Source: Sipunculus nudus
Taxonomy: Eukaryota; Annelida; Sipuncula; Golfingiida; Sipunculidae
Assembly: GCA_026874595.1 (NCBI GenBank)
Contig: CM049307.1
Span: 51,085,370 to 51,149,369 of the forward strand
Direction: 5' to 3'
Length of the DNA: 64,000 bases
Positions 22,101 through 33,830 of this stretch are shown in pieces; the first letter of the stretch is position 1; every line of letters starts with the position of its first letter. The notes under the pieces are model-generated. The model searched no databases and was not told where the DNA came from. It was given only the letters and a program-made list of their open reading frames with translations. The position numbers were made by a program, and so were the translations under genes.

Positions 22101-25100
22101 GTATTAGTAGTAGAACTGCATGAAAGAGAAAACAAGAAATTAGTATCATGTTTCTTTTTTGTTACCTGCAAATCGGATTATTTCCGCAGAAGTAAGGCAC
22201 TTGTGTAATCGTGGCCGTCCTTGTGAGACAAGATCCCACTGCCGATCGCTTCTCAATACATTCGTCAAATGTCTATAACCATGTATCAAAGCAATATTGT
22301 AACATACGACTTTGTAAATAAATATAGTTGCATGCACTAAAATGAAATGAAAAGAAACTCAAAACCGTTCATATGCTCATTACAGAAAAAACGATTTGAA
22401 TGAATTACATCGAGAAGCGAGGTGTCTTAATAGTCTGATTTTCTTAATCGGGATTAAAATTTTGTTTTGCAACGTTAACATTACTTATATAATATTACTG
22501 TGATTCTAAAAAAATTGCAAAAATCAGGAAAACAATTCATGTTCGAATTTGCTTAGGAGTATTGTATTCATCAGTTCTATACTCGTGTAGGCCTGCGGCA
22601 GTGTGACTGGCTGATTGCAATAAATGCCCCTACTGTGTGTTAAAAAAAAGGGTGCATTAGGCTTTTACGTGTCTGTATATATGTAACTCATCAATTGAGG
22701 ATACCACCGCCGAGATGGAGGGAAGAAATTCGACAACCCGTTTGTTGAAGGAAAGTATCGCGACACGCATGAAACATTGGTGCGAAACTGTGAAAAAATA
22801 TGAAATTAAAGACACGTTTTTTATGGAAATCGCTGATGTCTTACCATATTCTCAGACTTAATTTTCTTACGGTATTTGTCCTGTAAGAAATAATACGCTG
22901 ATACCAGCCTATCAAACGGTTCCCGCACCAGATTAATGTACACTGGGCTCTCAAAGTTATATCTGAAGCAAAGAAAGCTTGGTATTAACAAATAAACATT
23001 CAATAATTTATGTTCTTTAAATCACAAATTATATAAAATTGCATATATATTTACGTTTATATACATATATAAATATATATAGATATACACATATATATAT
23101 ATATAACTATTTATGACTTTACAGTTTTTTTTTCTTCAGAGTTTTATATATATATTTTGGCGGACTGATCCGATTCACATCACTGGTTGAACAAGTGGTC
23201 CTACTTAGCTGAATTGTGAATGTTTATTGGTTCTGACCAGAGATAGTTGTATAAGGCCCTTTTACAAAATAAAAATTCCCGGGGCAATACATGTATGGTG
23301 CTGGCCCTGAATCATGCATAATCTTGTCAGTGAATACGAACTGCTAGAAAATCAGTTGTTAAAAACTATTAATTAAAAATAAATCAAAACGATCTGTTTC
23401 CCAACCCTTTTTTATTGAGAAACACCAGCATATTTTTTTATAATCGCCGAAATGTGGACACGGAATTCGACATTTCAGAGACGCCATTATTTTTTACCAG
23501 GCATCGTTTTAATGCAGTCAATTAAAAAGTTCCTGATCACAACCAACCAAGCACCTCGCCAAAACGCAGCATAATCATATGACTTCCTTCTTACCTTTCA
23601 AAGTCCACGTAATGCAGATATCGATCGTAAAACAGTGGTGTCTTCATGTGTTGGAACTCCTCGATGAATTCAAGCTTGGTGAATAATATTTGAAATTTCG
23701 AATATATACTCAGACAGTAGTAAATAATCAAATTGTCTCATATTTCAAATATAAGCATGCAGAAAACAGTTGATCTGCAGATTAATATTAAAATTCATCA
23801 CAGCTCTATATGTTGCAGGGAAAGAATATGAATAAGCTAAAGTAAGGTTTTCACGAGCACGCAAGCGATCCGCCAAGGCTGCGAATGTAGAAAAAAGTCC
23901 AGCATTCGTATTTATGCATCAAAGGTTCGCCAAACATCGCGGGGTCCGGAAGCGCTTTTTGTTGTACGCTGGAATAATTTTCAGTTCGGCGGGAATTAAA
24001 AAAAAGTTTTACCTTTTTGCGAACATTTCCAGTAACCAGGGTCTTTATTTGCTTATGAACTTCTCTCAAAAATGTCTAAAATGCTTCATCATATGTGGAC
24101 GACCTACTCACAACGTGCGCGATGTTTGTAAAATTTTCTTAATACCCCAAACAGATTCCGACAGTTTGCAGTGTGTCTCTTATATTATTTGCGAAAGTAG
24201 CGCAGCTTGTCCGATCATTTCTCTGGATCTGTTCGCGTACTTCTTGAGAATAGGTTACTTCATTACACGGTCTAACACGTAGAGCATTCCTCATTTTTGT
24301 GTTCTGCCTTTGCTGTCGGGGAGTGAGTCTTACTAATAGATGTATCCGCGTAAACAACGTTTTGCGGATATTATGTTTTTTGACCAGTTCCGCCGCCGCC
24401 GCCGACGAAGTTTTCGTTTCCGGAGAACTCCTCTGAAACTACTGAACCGTTTTTTTACGAAACATACGACAATTATCGGGTCACAGCGTCAATCTGTTCG
24501 TCTGCCTTGGGTTAAAATCACAGATTTCTCTGCAGTGGTTTGACTGATTCACCTGAAATTCGGCATGCGTTTACATCCTGGATAGCTTTCTTGATTTTAT
24601 GACAGGTTGCGCCACCTACATTCACATTCACGCTGCAGACATCCATGCTGATACCTCCAGACTGTTTTAACGTATATTCCTGAAACCTTTGTATGTGTTT
24701 AGATCTCACATAGCTCTTTATCATACAAGAAACTGGTGGCGCCACCTGCAACCATTTTTGCACAGCGTCATCTGTTTGTTTGACTTGGATTTAAATCACT
24801 CGTATCCCTACAGTGGTTTGAATGATTCACCTGAAATTCGGCAAGCATATACATCCTGGATAGCTTTCTTGATTTTATGACAGGTGGTGCCACCTACATT
24901 CACGTTCACGCTGCAGACATCCATGCTTATATCTCCAGACTGGTTTCACGTACCTTCTTGAAAATTTGCATGTGTTTAGTTCTAACATAGCTCTTTATCA
25001 TACAAGAAACTGGTGGCCATTTTTAGCTCAGCTGACTGTTAGTCGACTGTTTAGCAATCACCCTTTGTCCGTCGTCCGTCCGGTCGTCTATCCGTTAACT

Positions 25101-28100
25101 GGGCACAAATCATAAACGCTGGACCTGGAATCTTCTAACTTGATTCAGGGCGGTACATAAAAAACCTGGAAAAAGGTCTCTGTTACTCTTATTCTTCGAG
25201 CTATGGGGCTCCGAAGTACCCCCCCCCCCCCCAGAATAATGGAAAATTTTATACAAAAGCTCAAGTATCTGAACAACTAATGCATTGATCATCATGATTC
25301 ATTGCATAGATATAGATCATGGAGTGTTTCATCAGTTTGCAGACTGGTGGTGCCATCTGTATCTTTTCGATTTTTTTTTCTATTTTTGAGACCTTTAAAG
25401 ATGCGGTCATCTGTTAACAGGGCACAAATTGTATCCGCTGGACCTGGAATCATCTGACCTGACTTTAAGGGATGTCCATGAAAAATCTCCTTGGAAACCT
25501 GGAATAAGGTCTCTGTTACCAATATTCTTTGAGCTATGGAGCTCCGAAGTACCCCCGCCCCCCGAATAATGGAAAATTTGATACAAAAGCTCAAATGTCT
25601 GACCATCTAATGCATTGATCACCATGAATTTTTGCATGGATATTGATCATGGAGTGTTACATAAGTTTCTGCAGACTGGTGGCACCACCTGTATTTCTTT
25701 GATTTTTTTACAATATTTTCTCTATTTTTGAGAACTTTGAAGATGAAGTCATCTGTTAACACGGCACAAAGTTTAACTACTGGATCTAGAATCTTTTTTT
25801 TTTTCTTAATATACTTGGAGGGCCATGAAAGGTCTCATTGGAAACCTAAAATAAGGTCTCTGTTACCCATAACCCCTGAGCTATTGGGCTTCAAAGTACC
25901 CCTAAAAATAATGAAAGATTTGATACGAATACTCAAGTATCTGAAAAACTAATACATTGATCACCATTATTTTTGCATTGATATTTGTCATGGAATGTTT
26001 CATCAGTTTCTGCAGACTGGTGGCGCCAACTGTACTTTTTCCATTTATTCAAATTATTTTCTCTGTTTTTGAGACCTTTTAAAATGTGGTCATTTGTTAA
26101 CAGAGCACAAATCGTAATGACAGCACCTGGAATCTTGTATTATGACATGCAGTGACACCCTTGAAAAGTCTCCTTGGAAAACTAAAATTAGGTCTCTTTT
26201 ACCAAAAATCCCTAAGCTATGGGGCTTCAAGTACCCCCTAGAATAATGGAAAATTTGATACAAACGCTCAAGTATCTGAACAACAAATGCATTGATCACA
26301 ATGATTCTTTGCAAGCATAAAGATCAAGGAGTGTTTCATCAGTTCCTGCACACTGGTGGTGCCAATTCATCTTTTTTAAATTTGTTAACTCCTTTTTTTC
26401 TCTTTTTGAGACTTTTTATGATGTGGACATCCATTAACGGTACAAAAATCATAACCATTGCTCCTGGAAGCGTCTTACTTGACATCCATGGAGCTCCATG
26501 AAAAGCCTTCTTGGAAACCTGAAATTAGGTCTCTGTTACCCATTTTTCCAAGCTATCGGGCTTAAAAGTACCCCAAGAATAATGAAAAATTTGATACCAA
26601 AGCAGGGTACAAATCTTTACCATTGGACCTAGAATCTTCCATTTTGACACCCAGGGAGGTCCGTGAAAAGTCTACTTGGAAACCTTAGATTAGGTCTCCG
26701 TTACACATATTCTCCAAGCTATGGGGCTTATTAGCCCCCCCCCCCCCCCCCCGAATCATTGAAAATAAAATAGAAAAACAGGGCATAAATCATAAGCATT
26801 GGACCTAGAATCTTCATGCTTGACATCCTGTGAGTTCCTCAAAAGTTCTCTTCAGAAACTAGAAATTAGGACACTGTGACCTATATTATCTGAGGTACAG
26901 GTTTAAGCAACCCAGAAATAATGCAAAATAAACATAAATTGCCAGATTCCTCAAGACAGCTGAATGGATTGTCATTAAATTTGTTGTGCTTATTGGTCTT
27001 GATCCACTTCAGCTAATATGCATGAACTATGATGGCACATTCATAATCTTAATTAGTTGCCTGTGCAAGGACATATTGTCAACATGCCATTCGGCTGAGC
27101 GTCATGATCCATGGGTCACTTGTTGCTCAGCGTCCATCTGTTCGTTCGAATTTGGTTATAATCGCTCATATCTTGGCTGTGGTTTGACTTATTCACCTCA
27201 AATTTTGCATGCGTATTCATCCTGGATAGCTTTCTTAATTTTATGACAGTAGGCGCAACCTTCATTCACGTTCAGGCTGCAGATATCCATGCTAATATCT
27301 CTGTAGTGGTTTGAAGCGTCTTCCTGAAGTTTTGCATGGGTTTGGATAGTCACATAGCTCTTTATCATACACATAACTGGTGGCGTCACCTGCAACCATT
27401 TTTTCACATCGTCAAACTGTATGTCTGCTGTGAAATAAAATAATTCATATCTCGGCAGTTTTCTCGTTTAAATAACAGGTGGCATTACCTACAAAAATGT
27501 TTACGTGGCAGGCATCCATGCTAATGTAACACATCTAACTCTATTTTCCCTTGCCACTCAATCCATGCCTCACTTCAACCGTCCTACTCTATTTTTGGCG
27601 GATACATTTAGTCACTTGTCGAATACCCGTATTCTAGTTTCCTGTAGAGATTAGAATTCATGCTAAGCAGTCTCTTGTTTGTGGCCGAGTCTCCTTTATG
27701 CAGTGCCTACAGGAGCTGTCTATCCTAACCATGCTCAAGTCTCTGCTGCTCCAGCAATTAGTTTTGAACCCATAGAGTCTTCAATTACTGTTCTTTACTT
27801 TACTCTGGTGCTTTTCCACACTCTTACATTAAACACGGGCTTACAGCAACAAGCAGCAGTTCCATATCAAAAGCTTCACCTCCATATATGGTCAGGACAG
27901 GTTTAAGAGTTGCCTGGTCCATCTTCTGTCACGGACCTCTGGGAAACTGATGCTGGCAATGCAATTCAATACATGTAAGACATATATGGTTCTTAGTATC
28001 GTTCGGAGCGCCCATTGCACTATAATCGCGCGACATATGTATCTATGTCGCATGAGTGTCGCACCACGATAATTTACCGCGAAATATGCATTTGTAACGT

Positions 28101-29368
28101 TTGCATTTTAGTAGTATGTTATTCGTGTAGGTCTATGTGGACTGGCAATGCTAAGTCCAATATTCGTATAAAACACTGTAAATACTTCTCTCAAATTTTT
28201 CAAGATTGGTTCATAGCCTTATTGTCGCGTTACATGCAGATAAAAAAGACTTCTCCGAATGTTGGTCTTTGCCATTTTTTGCCTCATTAGTATCCTCCTC
28301 GAATCGTTCCCGCGTCTCGTGAAAATCCTTATTTAGTTATTTGAAATTCTTAGGCAAGGCATAAAGATTTATGGTTAAATTAGATAATGAAAGAAAACTG
28401 TTCGAACAAACGATTAACTCTCAAGAGTAAATTATCAACTTTCGATGATTTCGATGAAAGGCTGATTGTTTGACGTAATCTGAATTAAACTTTTAGATAA
28501 TACGCTTAATGCGTTCTTCGTGTTGTGCTATATCAAAGAATAAACTAAATATGAATATTGTCGAGGCTAAAATAAATGGTATGTTTCTCAGTTTTTTTTA
28601 ATTCATGAATCAGTGCGTACGGGCGTTTCTTTTACAATTTTATCATAGGGTTGTTGGAAAAATTTCAAATAAGAGGACAATATGATAAAACAGAATTGTT
28701 TTGCCCAAAAAGTTAAAGCGAAATTCAGAAGGCGAAACTTTATTGATTATTTTTTTTCTCAAAATAAAAATTTCGAGCGGCTGGTCGACAAAATTAGTCA
28801 ATTTCATGTCAAAATCAACATCCAATTTGTAAGGTGTTGGGAGGGTTGAAATGTATGCGCGGTGCCTGAGAAATCAATATTTTTCTGCTTTTTTATGCAT
28901 TGTTTTACCTCATCTTGATTGATTAGATAATGTTGTGAATAAACACGAGATGACACATAATTGAAGTTGAGCCTCCTTGATAGCTTTCTCACTATTGTCA
29001 GGACACCTCGGCTGCCGCACTTTGGAACTCGGTTATAAAACACCCTGGTGGCCGGTTCTTGCAATTTACATTGTATGTTTTCCCCGGGTGGCGGCTCCGT
29101 GCTATTTTTAGCAGGTGACGTCCCAACTTTAACTGTCCTCGATCCTTTAAGTCTTATTGGAGGAAGCGTAATCCGATACTTGACGGAATGTATTACACTA
29201 GTTATCTCTTGTGGCACCCGATCTAGATTACGTGTGGATATAATAACCATAACCAGCAAAATTAAGGGAACATATATGAACATTTTCCGTATGATGAAGT
29301 TTAACGTCGGCATTGCTGAGTAATGTACGACCGCCCAGAATCTCCTGGCTGCAACTGATTAATGTGTT
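18938..29368 (-). CDS. ST-1: heparan sulfate 2-O- / uronyl 2-O-sulfotransferase-like gene, six coding exons
   Basis: Coding exons (minus strand): 29313-28909, 23674-23595, 22962-22845, 22272-22166, 19479-19322, 19101-18938. The joined product is 343 aa. Residues 11-27 form one membrane segment after a short basic N-terminus, as in type II Golgi sulfotransferases. The PAPS 5'-phosphosulfate loop is YNRVPKCGSRG (93-103); the KCGSR core resembles uronyl 2-O-sulfotransferase. The 3'-phosphate site is INLVREPFDRLVSAYYF (exon 3). TFDEC, PYFCG and the C-terminal region resemble HS2ST. Family role: transfer of sulfate from PAPS to the 2-OH of uronic acid in glycosaminoglycans in the Golgi. Oddities: residue 154 is Tyr (TAT) where ST-3 has His (CAT), and exon 5 ends at a GC rather than GT donor. 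A minus-strand AATAAA lies at 18755-18760, about 180 nt past the stop. Whether it is an HS2ST or UST orthologue cannot be settled by eye; activity is doubtful. Confidence 0.9.
19322..19479 (-). CDS. ST-1 coding exon 5, with a GC donor
   Basis: A 158-nt exon after acceptor TACTTGTCAG|A, encoding MPSKEALLRAKHNIVQHYLV and on to LPNFFRSAPELFRKE. It matches the AK.N......LVG......F...LE..LP.FF helical region of HS2ST/UST. The splice point forced by phase and by ST-3 is GAAG|GCAAAA, a GC rather than a GT donor. ST-3 has AAAG|GTGTGG at the same place. Confidence 0.85.
19555..20160. repeat. ST-1 intron 4: GGTGGCGCCACC-bearing repeat modules
   Basis: It opens with GAGCTATAGCGATCACTCTT (again at 49.48 kb). 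Diverged modules follow, one with a perfect GGTGGCGCCACC at 19863-19874. They are related to the arrays in ST-1 intron 1. Confidence 0.6.
20160..20960 (+). repeat. ST-1 intron 4: about 280-bp modules with AGGTCA triplets
   Basis: AGGTCA-A-AGGTCA-AGGTCA occurs at 20469-20487 and 20751-20769, a spacing of 282 bp. Recurring TAACTCC(T/A/C)GTTTG and TTTTAAACTTGACT phrases flank it. A similar degraded module is at 20,330. Confidence 0.7.
21290..21880 (+). repeat. ST-1 intron 4: interspersed repeat fragments
   Basis: GCTGAGCGTCATGACC...GGTCACTTG at about 21298 recurs at 27.10 and 42.79 kb. It is followed by a module with a C run at about 21538-21550. Noncoding. Confidence 0.5.
22166..22272 (-). CDS. 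ST-1 coding exon 4 (cysteine-bearing segment)
   Basis: A 107-nt exon with acceptor GGTTATAG|ACA and donor TTGCAG|GTAAC. It encodes TFDECIEKRSAVGSC, then a short variable stretch, then QVPYFCGNNPIC. The TFDEC and P(Y/F)FCG cysteines match conserved cysteines of HS2ST and UST. Confidence 0.9.
22845..22962 (-). CDS. ST-1 coding exon 3 (3'-phosphate binding motif)
   Basis: A 118-nt exon with acceptor TTTGCTTCAG|A and donor ATG|GTAAGA. It encodes YNFESPVYINLVREPFDRLV followed by SAYYFLQDKYRKKIKSENM. The Arg and Ser of the PAPS 3'-phosphate site (VREP...LVSAYY) are present. Confidence 0.9.
23595..23674 (-). CDS. ST-1 coding exon 2 (catalytic-site region)
   Basis: An 80-nt exon encoding LEFIEEFQHMKTPLFYDRYL then HYVDFE, with the last codon split after two bases. 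The donor is AAAG|GTAAGA. The acceptor CACCAAG|CTT has a poor pyrimidine tract, but the same site is conserved in ST-3. In HS2ST and UST this segment carries the catalytic His before the (F/Y)(L/V)(N/D)F motif. Here that position (residue 154) is Tyr, followed by Leu and His156. Confidence 0.85.
24480..25030 (+). repeat. ST-1 intron 1: tandem modules with palindromic core
   Basis: Two modules of about 240-280 bp (TTTGA(C/A)TGATTCACCTGAAA, TGGATAGCTTTCTTGATTTT, CTGCAGACATCCATGCT), related to 27.12-27.50 kb. A perfect GGTGGCGCCACC is at 24735-24746. Confidence 0.7.
25080..26900 (+). repeat. ST-1 intron 1: tandem array, about 335-bp units
   Basis: The phrase (A/G)GGCACAAAT-like plus GGACCTGGAATC recurs near 25,098, 25,422, 25,760, 26,101 and 26,436 (about 335 bp apart), then near 26,604 and 26,780 (about 170 bp, half-units). 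Each unit holds GTCTC(T/C)TTGGAAACCT, GATACAAA(A/C)GCTCAAGTAT and a GGTGGCGCC-like core. C runs interrupt several units. Confidence 0.8.
28909..29368 (-). CDS. ST-1 coding exon 1 (start, membrane anchor, 5'-PSB loop)
   Basis: The exon opens after a pyrimidine-rich tract ending in CAG (AG at 29369-29370), so at least one 5' noncoding exon must lie upstream. ATG is at 29313; the start is chosen because MPTLNFIIRK aligns with the N-terminus of ST-3. It encodes 135 residues and ends in phase 0 at GAG|GTAAAA. It contains the membrane anchor, a Pro-rich stem with an NST sequon (70-72), and the PAPS-binding YNRVPKCGSRG loop. A plus-strand ORF over the same bases is only a shadow. Confidence 0.9.
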
Positions 29369-29489
29369 CTGAAAATCAAGAAGACAAAGAGCACAACAAG
29401 TAAATTTTTAGCAGTATGGTAACTTTTGTGAATTCTTGGACAGAGTGAGACAAAAGATGGCAAGTGGGAGCCATGCATCTGTTCTCCTG

Positions 29490-29800
29490 TAATTATTGTC
29501 TCTTGTATCTACTTTCTCCTGTACCTATTGTCTGCTCTCTGCTGTACCTATATTTCCTTTACTAGTGTTCTCCTGCACCTATGTTCTCTGGTACTTATAT
29601 TTTCATGTACCTATGTTATCCGGCAGTTTATGTTCTCCCCATCCCATATACCTATATGCCCCGGTACCTACGTGCCCCGGTAGCAATGCTTCCCGGTACC
29701 TAGATGATCTCCAAAACCTAAATGCTCCGGTGCCTTTATGTTCTCTTGTATCAATGTTCCCTAATACCTGTAACGTGTTCGGGTGCAGGGTACCAGTCTA
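29490..29800 (+). repeat. Degenerate TACCTATGTTCTCC minisatellite upstream of ST-1
   Basis: Irregular copies of TACCTATGTTCTCC(T/G)G with a period near 16. The same degenerate array is at 45,250-45,560 and an expanded regular version at 46,088-46,540. Confidence 0.65.
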
Positions 29801-29899
29801 ATCATAGAGGGAGGGGGCCAGTCTACATATAACGTCCTGATGACGTTGTTCACTGGTGAGAGCCATCCAGAGAGAGGGACACTGTTTGTTTTGGCTCGA

Positions 29900-30500
29900 C
29901 ACCGTCCCCCTTGAGAAAGAATTAAATGTAGCACATGGACCCTTGAACTGTTTCATTTTATCGTTCATGTACTGATAATTCGTGCTACCTCTAAGCGATG
30001 GTACTATACGGATGTTATTTAAAGCTCTGAATGAAGATAAATAGCTTTAGAACTATTGATGTTTTTGTTAGCTTCAAAAGCTCAATACCGTCACTTATTT
30101 TATCAGCACCGTCACCTTGAATTGTTTCCTCCATGTTTCTTATTTTTTGCAAACTAACCTCTCAAAAGGTAACAAGGCATTTCGATTTAAATTGCAAGGA
30201 TATTTTTTACCACAAGTACACCCCTCATATTGCCGAAAAAAGGAAAAAAAATATTTCCTAAAAAATTAATTAAAAAGAAACAAATGTGGATCTTTTTTTA
30301 AATATTTTTCCACTTCTGATTGATTTTTTTTTTCATTTTATCAAAGCCTGTTGATTTATATTTGAGCGAAAATCTTGACAGAAAAAGAGACAGAGAGACT
30401 GACAAGCAGATTTACTCGGACGAACAGAGGCTTGAACAGTCGAGTGGTAAGATGTCGTAACTTTTTAGACAGTGTGTCAATTTACTGACACATATTTCAA
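29900..30500. repeat. Block X, copy B
   Basis: It lies about 0.6 kb upstream of ST-1 exon 1 and aligns with 1-790 and 45,680-46,085. Confidence 0.75.
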
Positions 30501-30504
30501 TCTT

Positions 30505-31219
30505 TAATGTTCCATTTAGGCTGACGGACTGTCTGAGATCGAATATGTACGGTCCATCAGTTAAAAATGCGCATTTTTTTCGATCGGTACCATTATATCA
30601 GGGAAGGTTCTCACGGTTTGTTTTCGGCGACCGTTCTGTTATGACGGATTCCCAGTGTGTGCGAGGGCATCGGCACGGCTTTGATACGGTTTCACTGCGG
30701 CAAGGTCAGGGCATGGGAAGGACATCTTAGGTCAACCATGGACAATATACGAAAATGCCGTAACGCCACATGCTTGTCTGTGCATACCCCTGCTATTCCA
30801 GTACACGAGTACATTGTTGACCGGAGTCTTCCGTTGTTGATCGTCTGCACCGGAGTACGGACATGCCGGTTTGCGAGTTCATTTCGACACGACTAGTCGT
30901 GCTTGGCCGATTCTTAGAATCTGTAGTCACTACTCAATGGGTTTAAAAATATTCACAGATAGCTATACGGATCATCTCGGACTTTTATCTTTGGTGGAAA
31001 TCCCTCCCATTCCCTTGTCTTGTCACACTGAAACCGTATCAAAGCCGTGACGATCTCGAGGCCCCCGCAGATAAATCCGTGAAAAAGCACGATCGCCCTA
31101 TTCAAACCATGAGAAGCTTCCCTGACATCATGGCTGCGATAAAAAATGCGTGTTTTTATGGATGGACCGTGAACAGTCGATCTGGGATTGTCCGTCGAAG
31201 TCCGTGACAGAGTGACCTT
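30505..31219. mobile_element. Foldback/TIR element Y, right copy
   Basis: The right end TCCGTGACAGAGTGACCTT (31201-31219) is the inverted partner of 2048-2066. The interior matches 2090-2520 (CATGATATCAGGGAAG-like, GCGAGGGCATCGGCACGGCT). The left end looks truncated. Confidence 0.5.
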
Positions 31220-31876
31220 TGCTTAAGATTACGCCTCGGCGAACTACGGATAGCCACGTTTTGTAGTATTTCAGGAGGGTCTGCTACGGTTAATCCAAGT
31301 CTGACGATGGAAAATATTTAAAAGAATGATGTAATATAAATACCAACCCCTGCATCATTCTTTTCAAATCTTAATGATCCGGTATCATCCATTGACTTTT
31401 CTGATCAGGTCACGAAAACCTTTTTATCTTTGTCTCATTTTTTTTCAAAAGTATATTTGAACGCGCTGCTGACTTCTATTTGTAGAGTTCAAAATGGAAA
31501 ATATGCCATTTTACGGAAAATATACCTATTTCTTATGATAAAATAACGTTCTATTAATTGGCGTATGTACCCCTTGTTATAAAGTCTTGGGTATGCTATG
31601 CGAATTATACTGTAAATAAGACCATTTTCATCATGTATGCAGTAAATCACGGGCATTGGTCATTTTTGTATCTTTATATTTTTCTTTATTCACAGCAAGG
31701 AAATATGTGATATTTTAGACGTGTCGATGTAATTAGAATGGGCCTACACTTGCCCAAAGATGATGCAAATTTTTTGATCGATTCGATTTGAGAGAAGCTT
31801 CCTATTTGGTTTTATATCACGTTTTGCTGCCGCAATCCACATATCGCACACCCCGCGCCCGATAAACGCAGCTTAA

Positions 31877-32473
31877 GCCTAGGTCTCACTTACCACGTCC
31901 TTCTACGGTGTTTCACGGTTCAGCTACGACAAGCCAGAAGTTTTGGCATTTTTGGAATGAACGTGATGAAAATGAAACCAGCGTTCTCGTGACGTTCGTG
32001 GCACGTTCTTCCACGGTATTTCACGTTCATCCACGGGGCTGCTATAGTAGTAACCACGTTCTCGAAAAGTAAAACGTGGCTTGTCGTATTAGAATATGGG
32101 TGGGTCCCGTGCTTCCAACTGCTCGCTACGTTTTCGCTACTGTACTGCTACTGTTATCTACGTTCTCATACAGCGTCAAGTAAGCGTTACGGTAACCAGG
32201 TTCAGTCACGTATTCCTACGGTTTCCTACGGCAATGGATTACGTTCTGGGATGACATGACGATTTACCGTGGCCCAGCTCCCGGGATTTGACAGGCCAAA
32301 TCAGTTCTATCCAGGTGCAACGGGATGTCAGGGACCAGGTTCTGTTCCGTTCGTTTTGAACATTTTAAAGAGAACGTGGACCCCACACGACCATTCACGG
32401 TCATTCACGGTCCACATGTCCTACAGTTAAGACCCCGAACCGTAGACAGAATGTGGTAAGTTAGTCCTAGGCT
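31877..32473. mobile_element. MITE-like insertion flanked by TTAA
   Basis: Absent from the paralogous site in the left block Z. The ends GCCTAGGTCTCACTTACCAC and GTGGTAAGTTAGTCCTAGGC are inverted repeats (18 of 20 positions), with TTAA on each side (31873-31876, 32474-32477). No ORF. Size and TTAA target suggest a non-autonomous piggyBac-like element; the superfamily is inference. Confidence 0.6.
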
Positions 32474-33145
32474 TTAACAATCTATGGTCGACAGGACATG
32501 CAAGCGGCTGAGTACTGGGTTGACAAACACCTAGTCAGATAGAACCTTACCCTGTACGACACCTCAGACCACCAGTCCATTCGGTCATCAAATAATCTTG
32601 GTAACGTTAAACAAATATATATTCCCTACCCTCTCTGTCATCAGCCTGGACGACAATATGATTTCCCGTGGACCCCTCTCAGGAAATGCAGGATGACAGT
32701 GAGACTTGACCGGAACGAAGGTTAAGGAGACAATGCATTCGACACCCAGTTCCAAATTGAATTGGACACTGACAAGCAACCAGCCAATGTCATGAATATA
32801 ATTGAAAAACCTTCGTATCTAGGCGGAATGATATGTCCGGCACCTTAATTAAGATCGATTTCGGTGAAGGAGGTGAACAGTGTTCGCTGCATGAAGAAAG
32901 TAAGTTGGGGAAAGCAAGCAGGCTAAGTGACGCACGCTGCTGAAACCAAGGGCTATAAAAAGTTAGGTTGGCTCCACTGAGATAGTATTTAAATCGTCTA
33001 AACAAAACTTTATCTCCTAAATCACGACTAATTACACATTGTTAAAGGAGAATAGACCATTAACAGGAAGTGGAAGAGACATTTCGGCTGTCTCATAAAC
33101 AGACACTCCACAGACGATGAATGGCTGGAACAGATTCAGCAGAGA

Positions 33146-33830
33146 CCTACAGTCGTTAAGGCCAGGTTACACGGTGCGATGTTTCCCTTGCGGCTGTCGG
33201 ATGCAATTATCACATGCGATTTTGGGTCCCATGCGCATGCACTCATGCTTTATCGAATTCTTATTAAATAATATGCCATACTACGTTTCCACTTTGTTCC
33301 CGCTTCACTGAAATATTACTAAATTTAGACTATTTTATCGTTGCTATGTATCCTTTCCGAGGAAAACAGCTACCAGCCAAGGGCGAGGAGTGCACTGAGC
33401 CAGTATTTGGACAATTCGTTTTGAATGATAGCTCATCGGCCAGGGAACCCGTGTGCATTGGTCAGAGGCTCATAAAAAGAGGCCCGACCCAGGGCCCTCT
33501 GCATGTAGGTCGCCGATTGAATTGTTATAGGATCTATATGATAGGCGCACACCTATAAATTAGTGCAGCCCAAACCGATAGCATATATGTATATATGTAC
33601 ATATTTCTCGGTGAAACCTTATATAGATATAACATTTAATCATGCCACCAAACTCTTCAATATGGGTAATGTAATAGGTAGTCTGTTGACAAGTTTTATA
33701 CAAATACGCATATTAACAACATTTAACTCAACTGGATTTATATCAATCAATTTGTACATTATAAGAATAAGAGCGCTTTTTTTTCCAAGAAGGTTGTCAC
33801 CGTCCCGAAAGACTTTTAAGTGATACTTCT
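33146..33830. other. Insertion present only in the right block Z
   Basis: Sequence between the CAGCAGAG and GCGTTCCACAC anchors that is missing at 12,305. Short ORFs inside are not recognisable. No clear TIR found. Confidence 0.4.

Larger units (their letters stand above)
25192..30325. repeat. Segmental duplication, copy 1 (5' half of ST-1 and upstream)
   Basis: Collinear with 40,873-46,085 at an offset rising from about 15,690 to 15,762. It covers most of intron 1, coding exon 1, the degenerate minisatellite and block X. By eye the copies are very similar. Confidence 0.85.

Noticed and set aside
23675-23708. Extension of ST exon 2 upstream to a CTGAG acceptor (IYSK... reading)
   Set aside because: The extension differs by 7 nt between ST-1 and ST-3 and breaks frame; HS2ST/UST alignment needs no extra residues there.
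23851-24357. Minus ORFs that might be remnants of a transposase HTH region
   Set aside because: No diagnostic motif could be identified; several stops and frame changes.
27679-27906. 75-aa plus ORF conserved at 43419-43646
   Set aside because: Conservation is explained by the recent segmental duplication of the whole intron; no family motif and no splice context.
29048-29323. Plus ORF opposite ST-1 exon 1, also present opposite the ST-2 and ST-3 exons
   Set aside because: The antisense shadow stays open because the sense exon is conserved; the sense strand has splice sites, family motifs and collinear exons.
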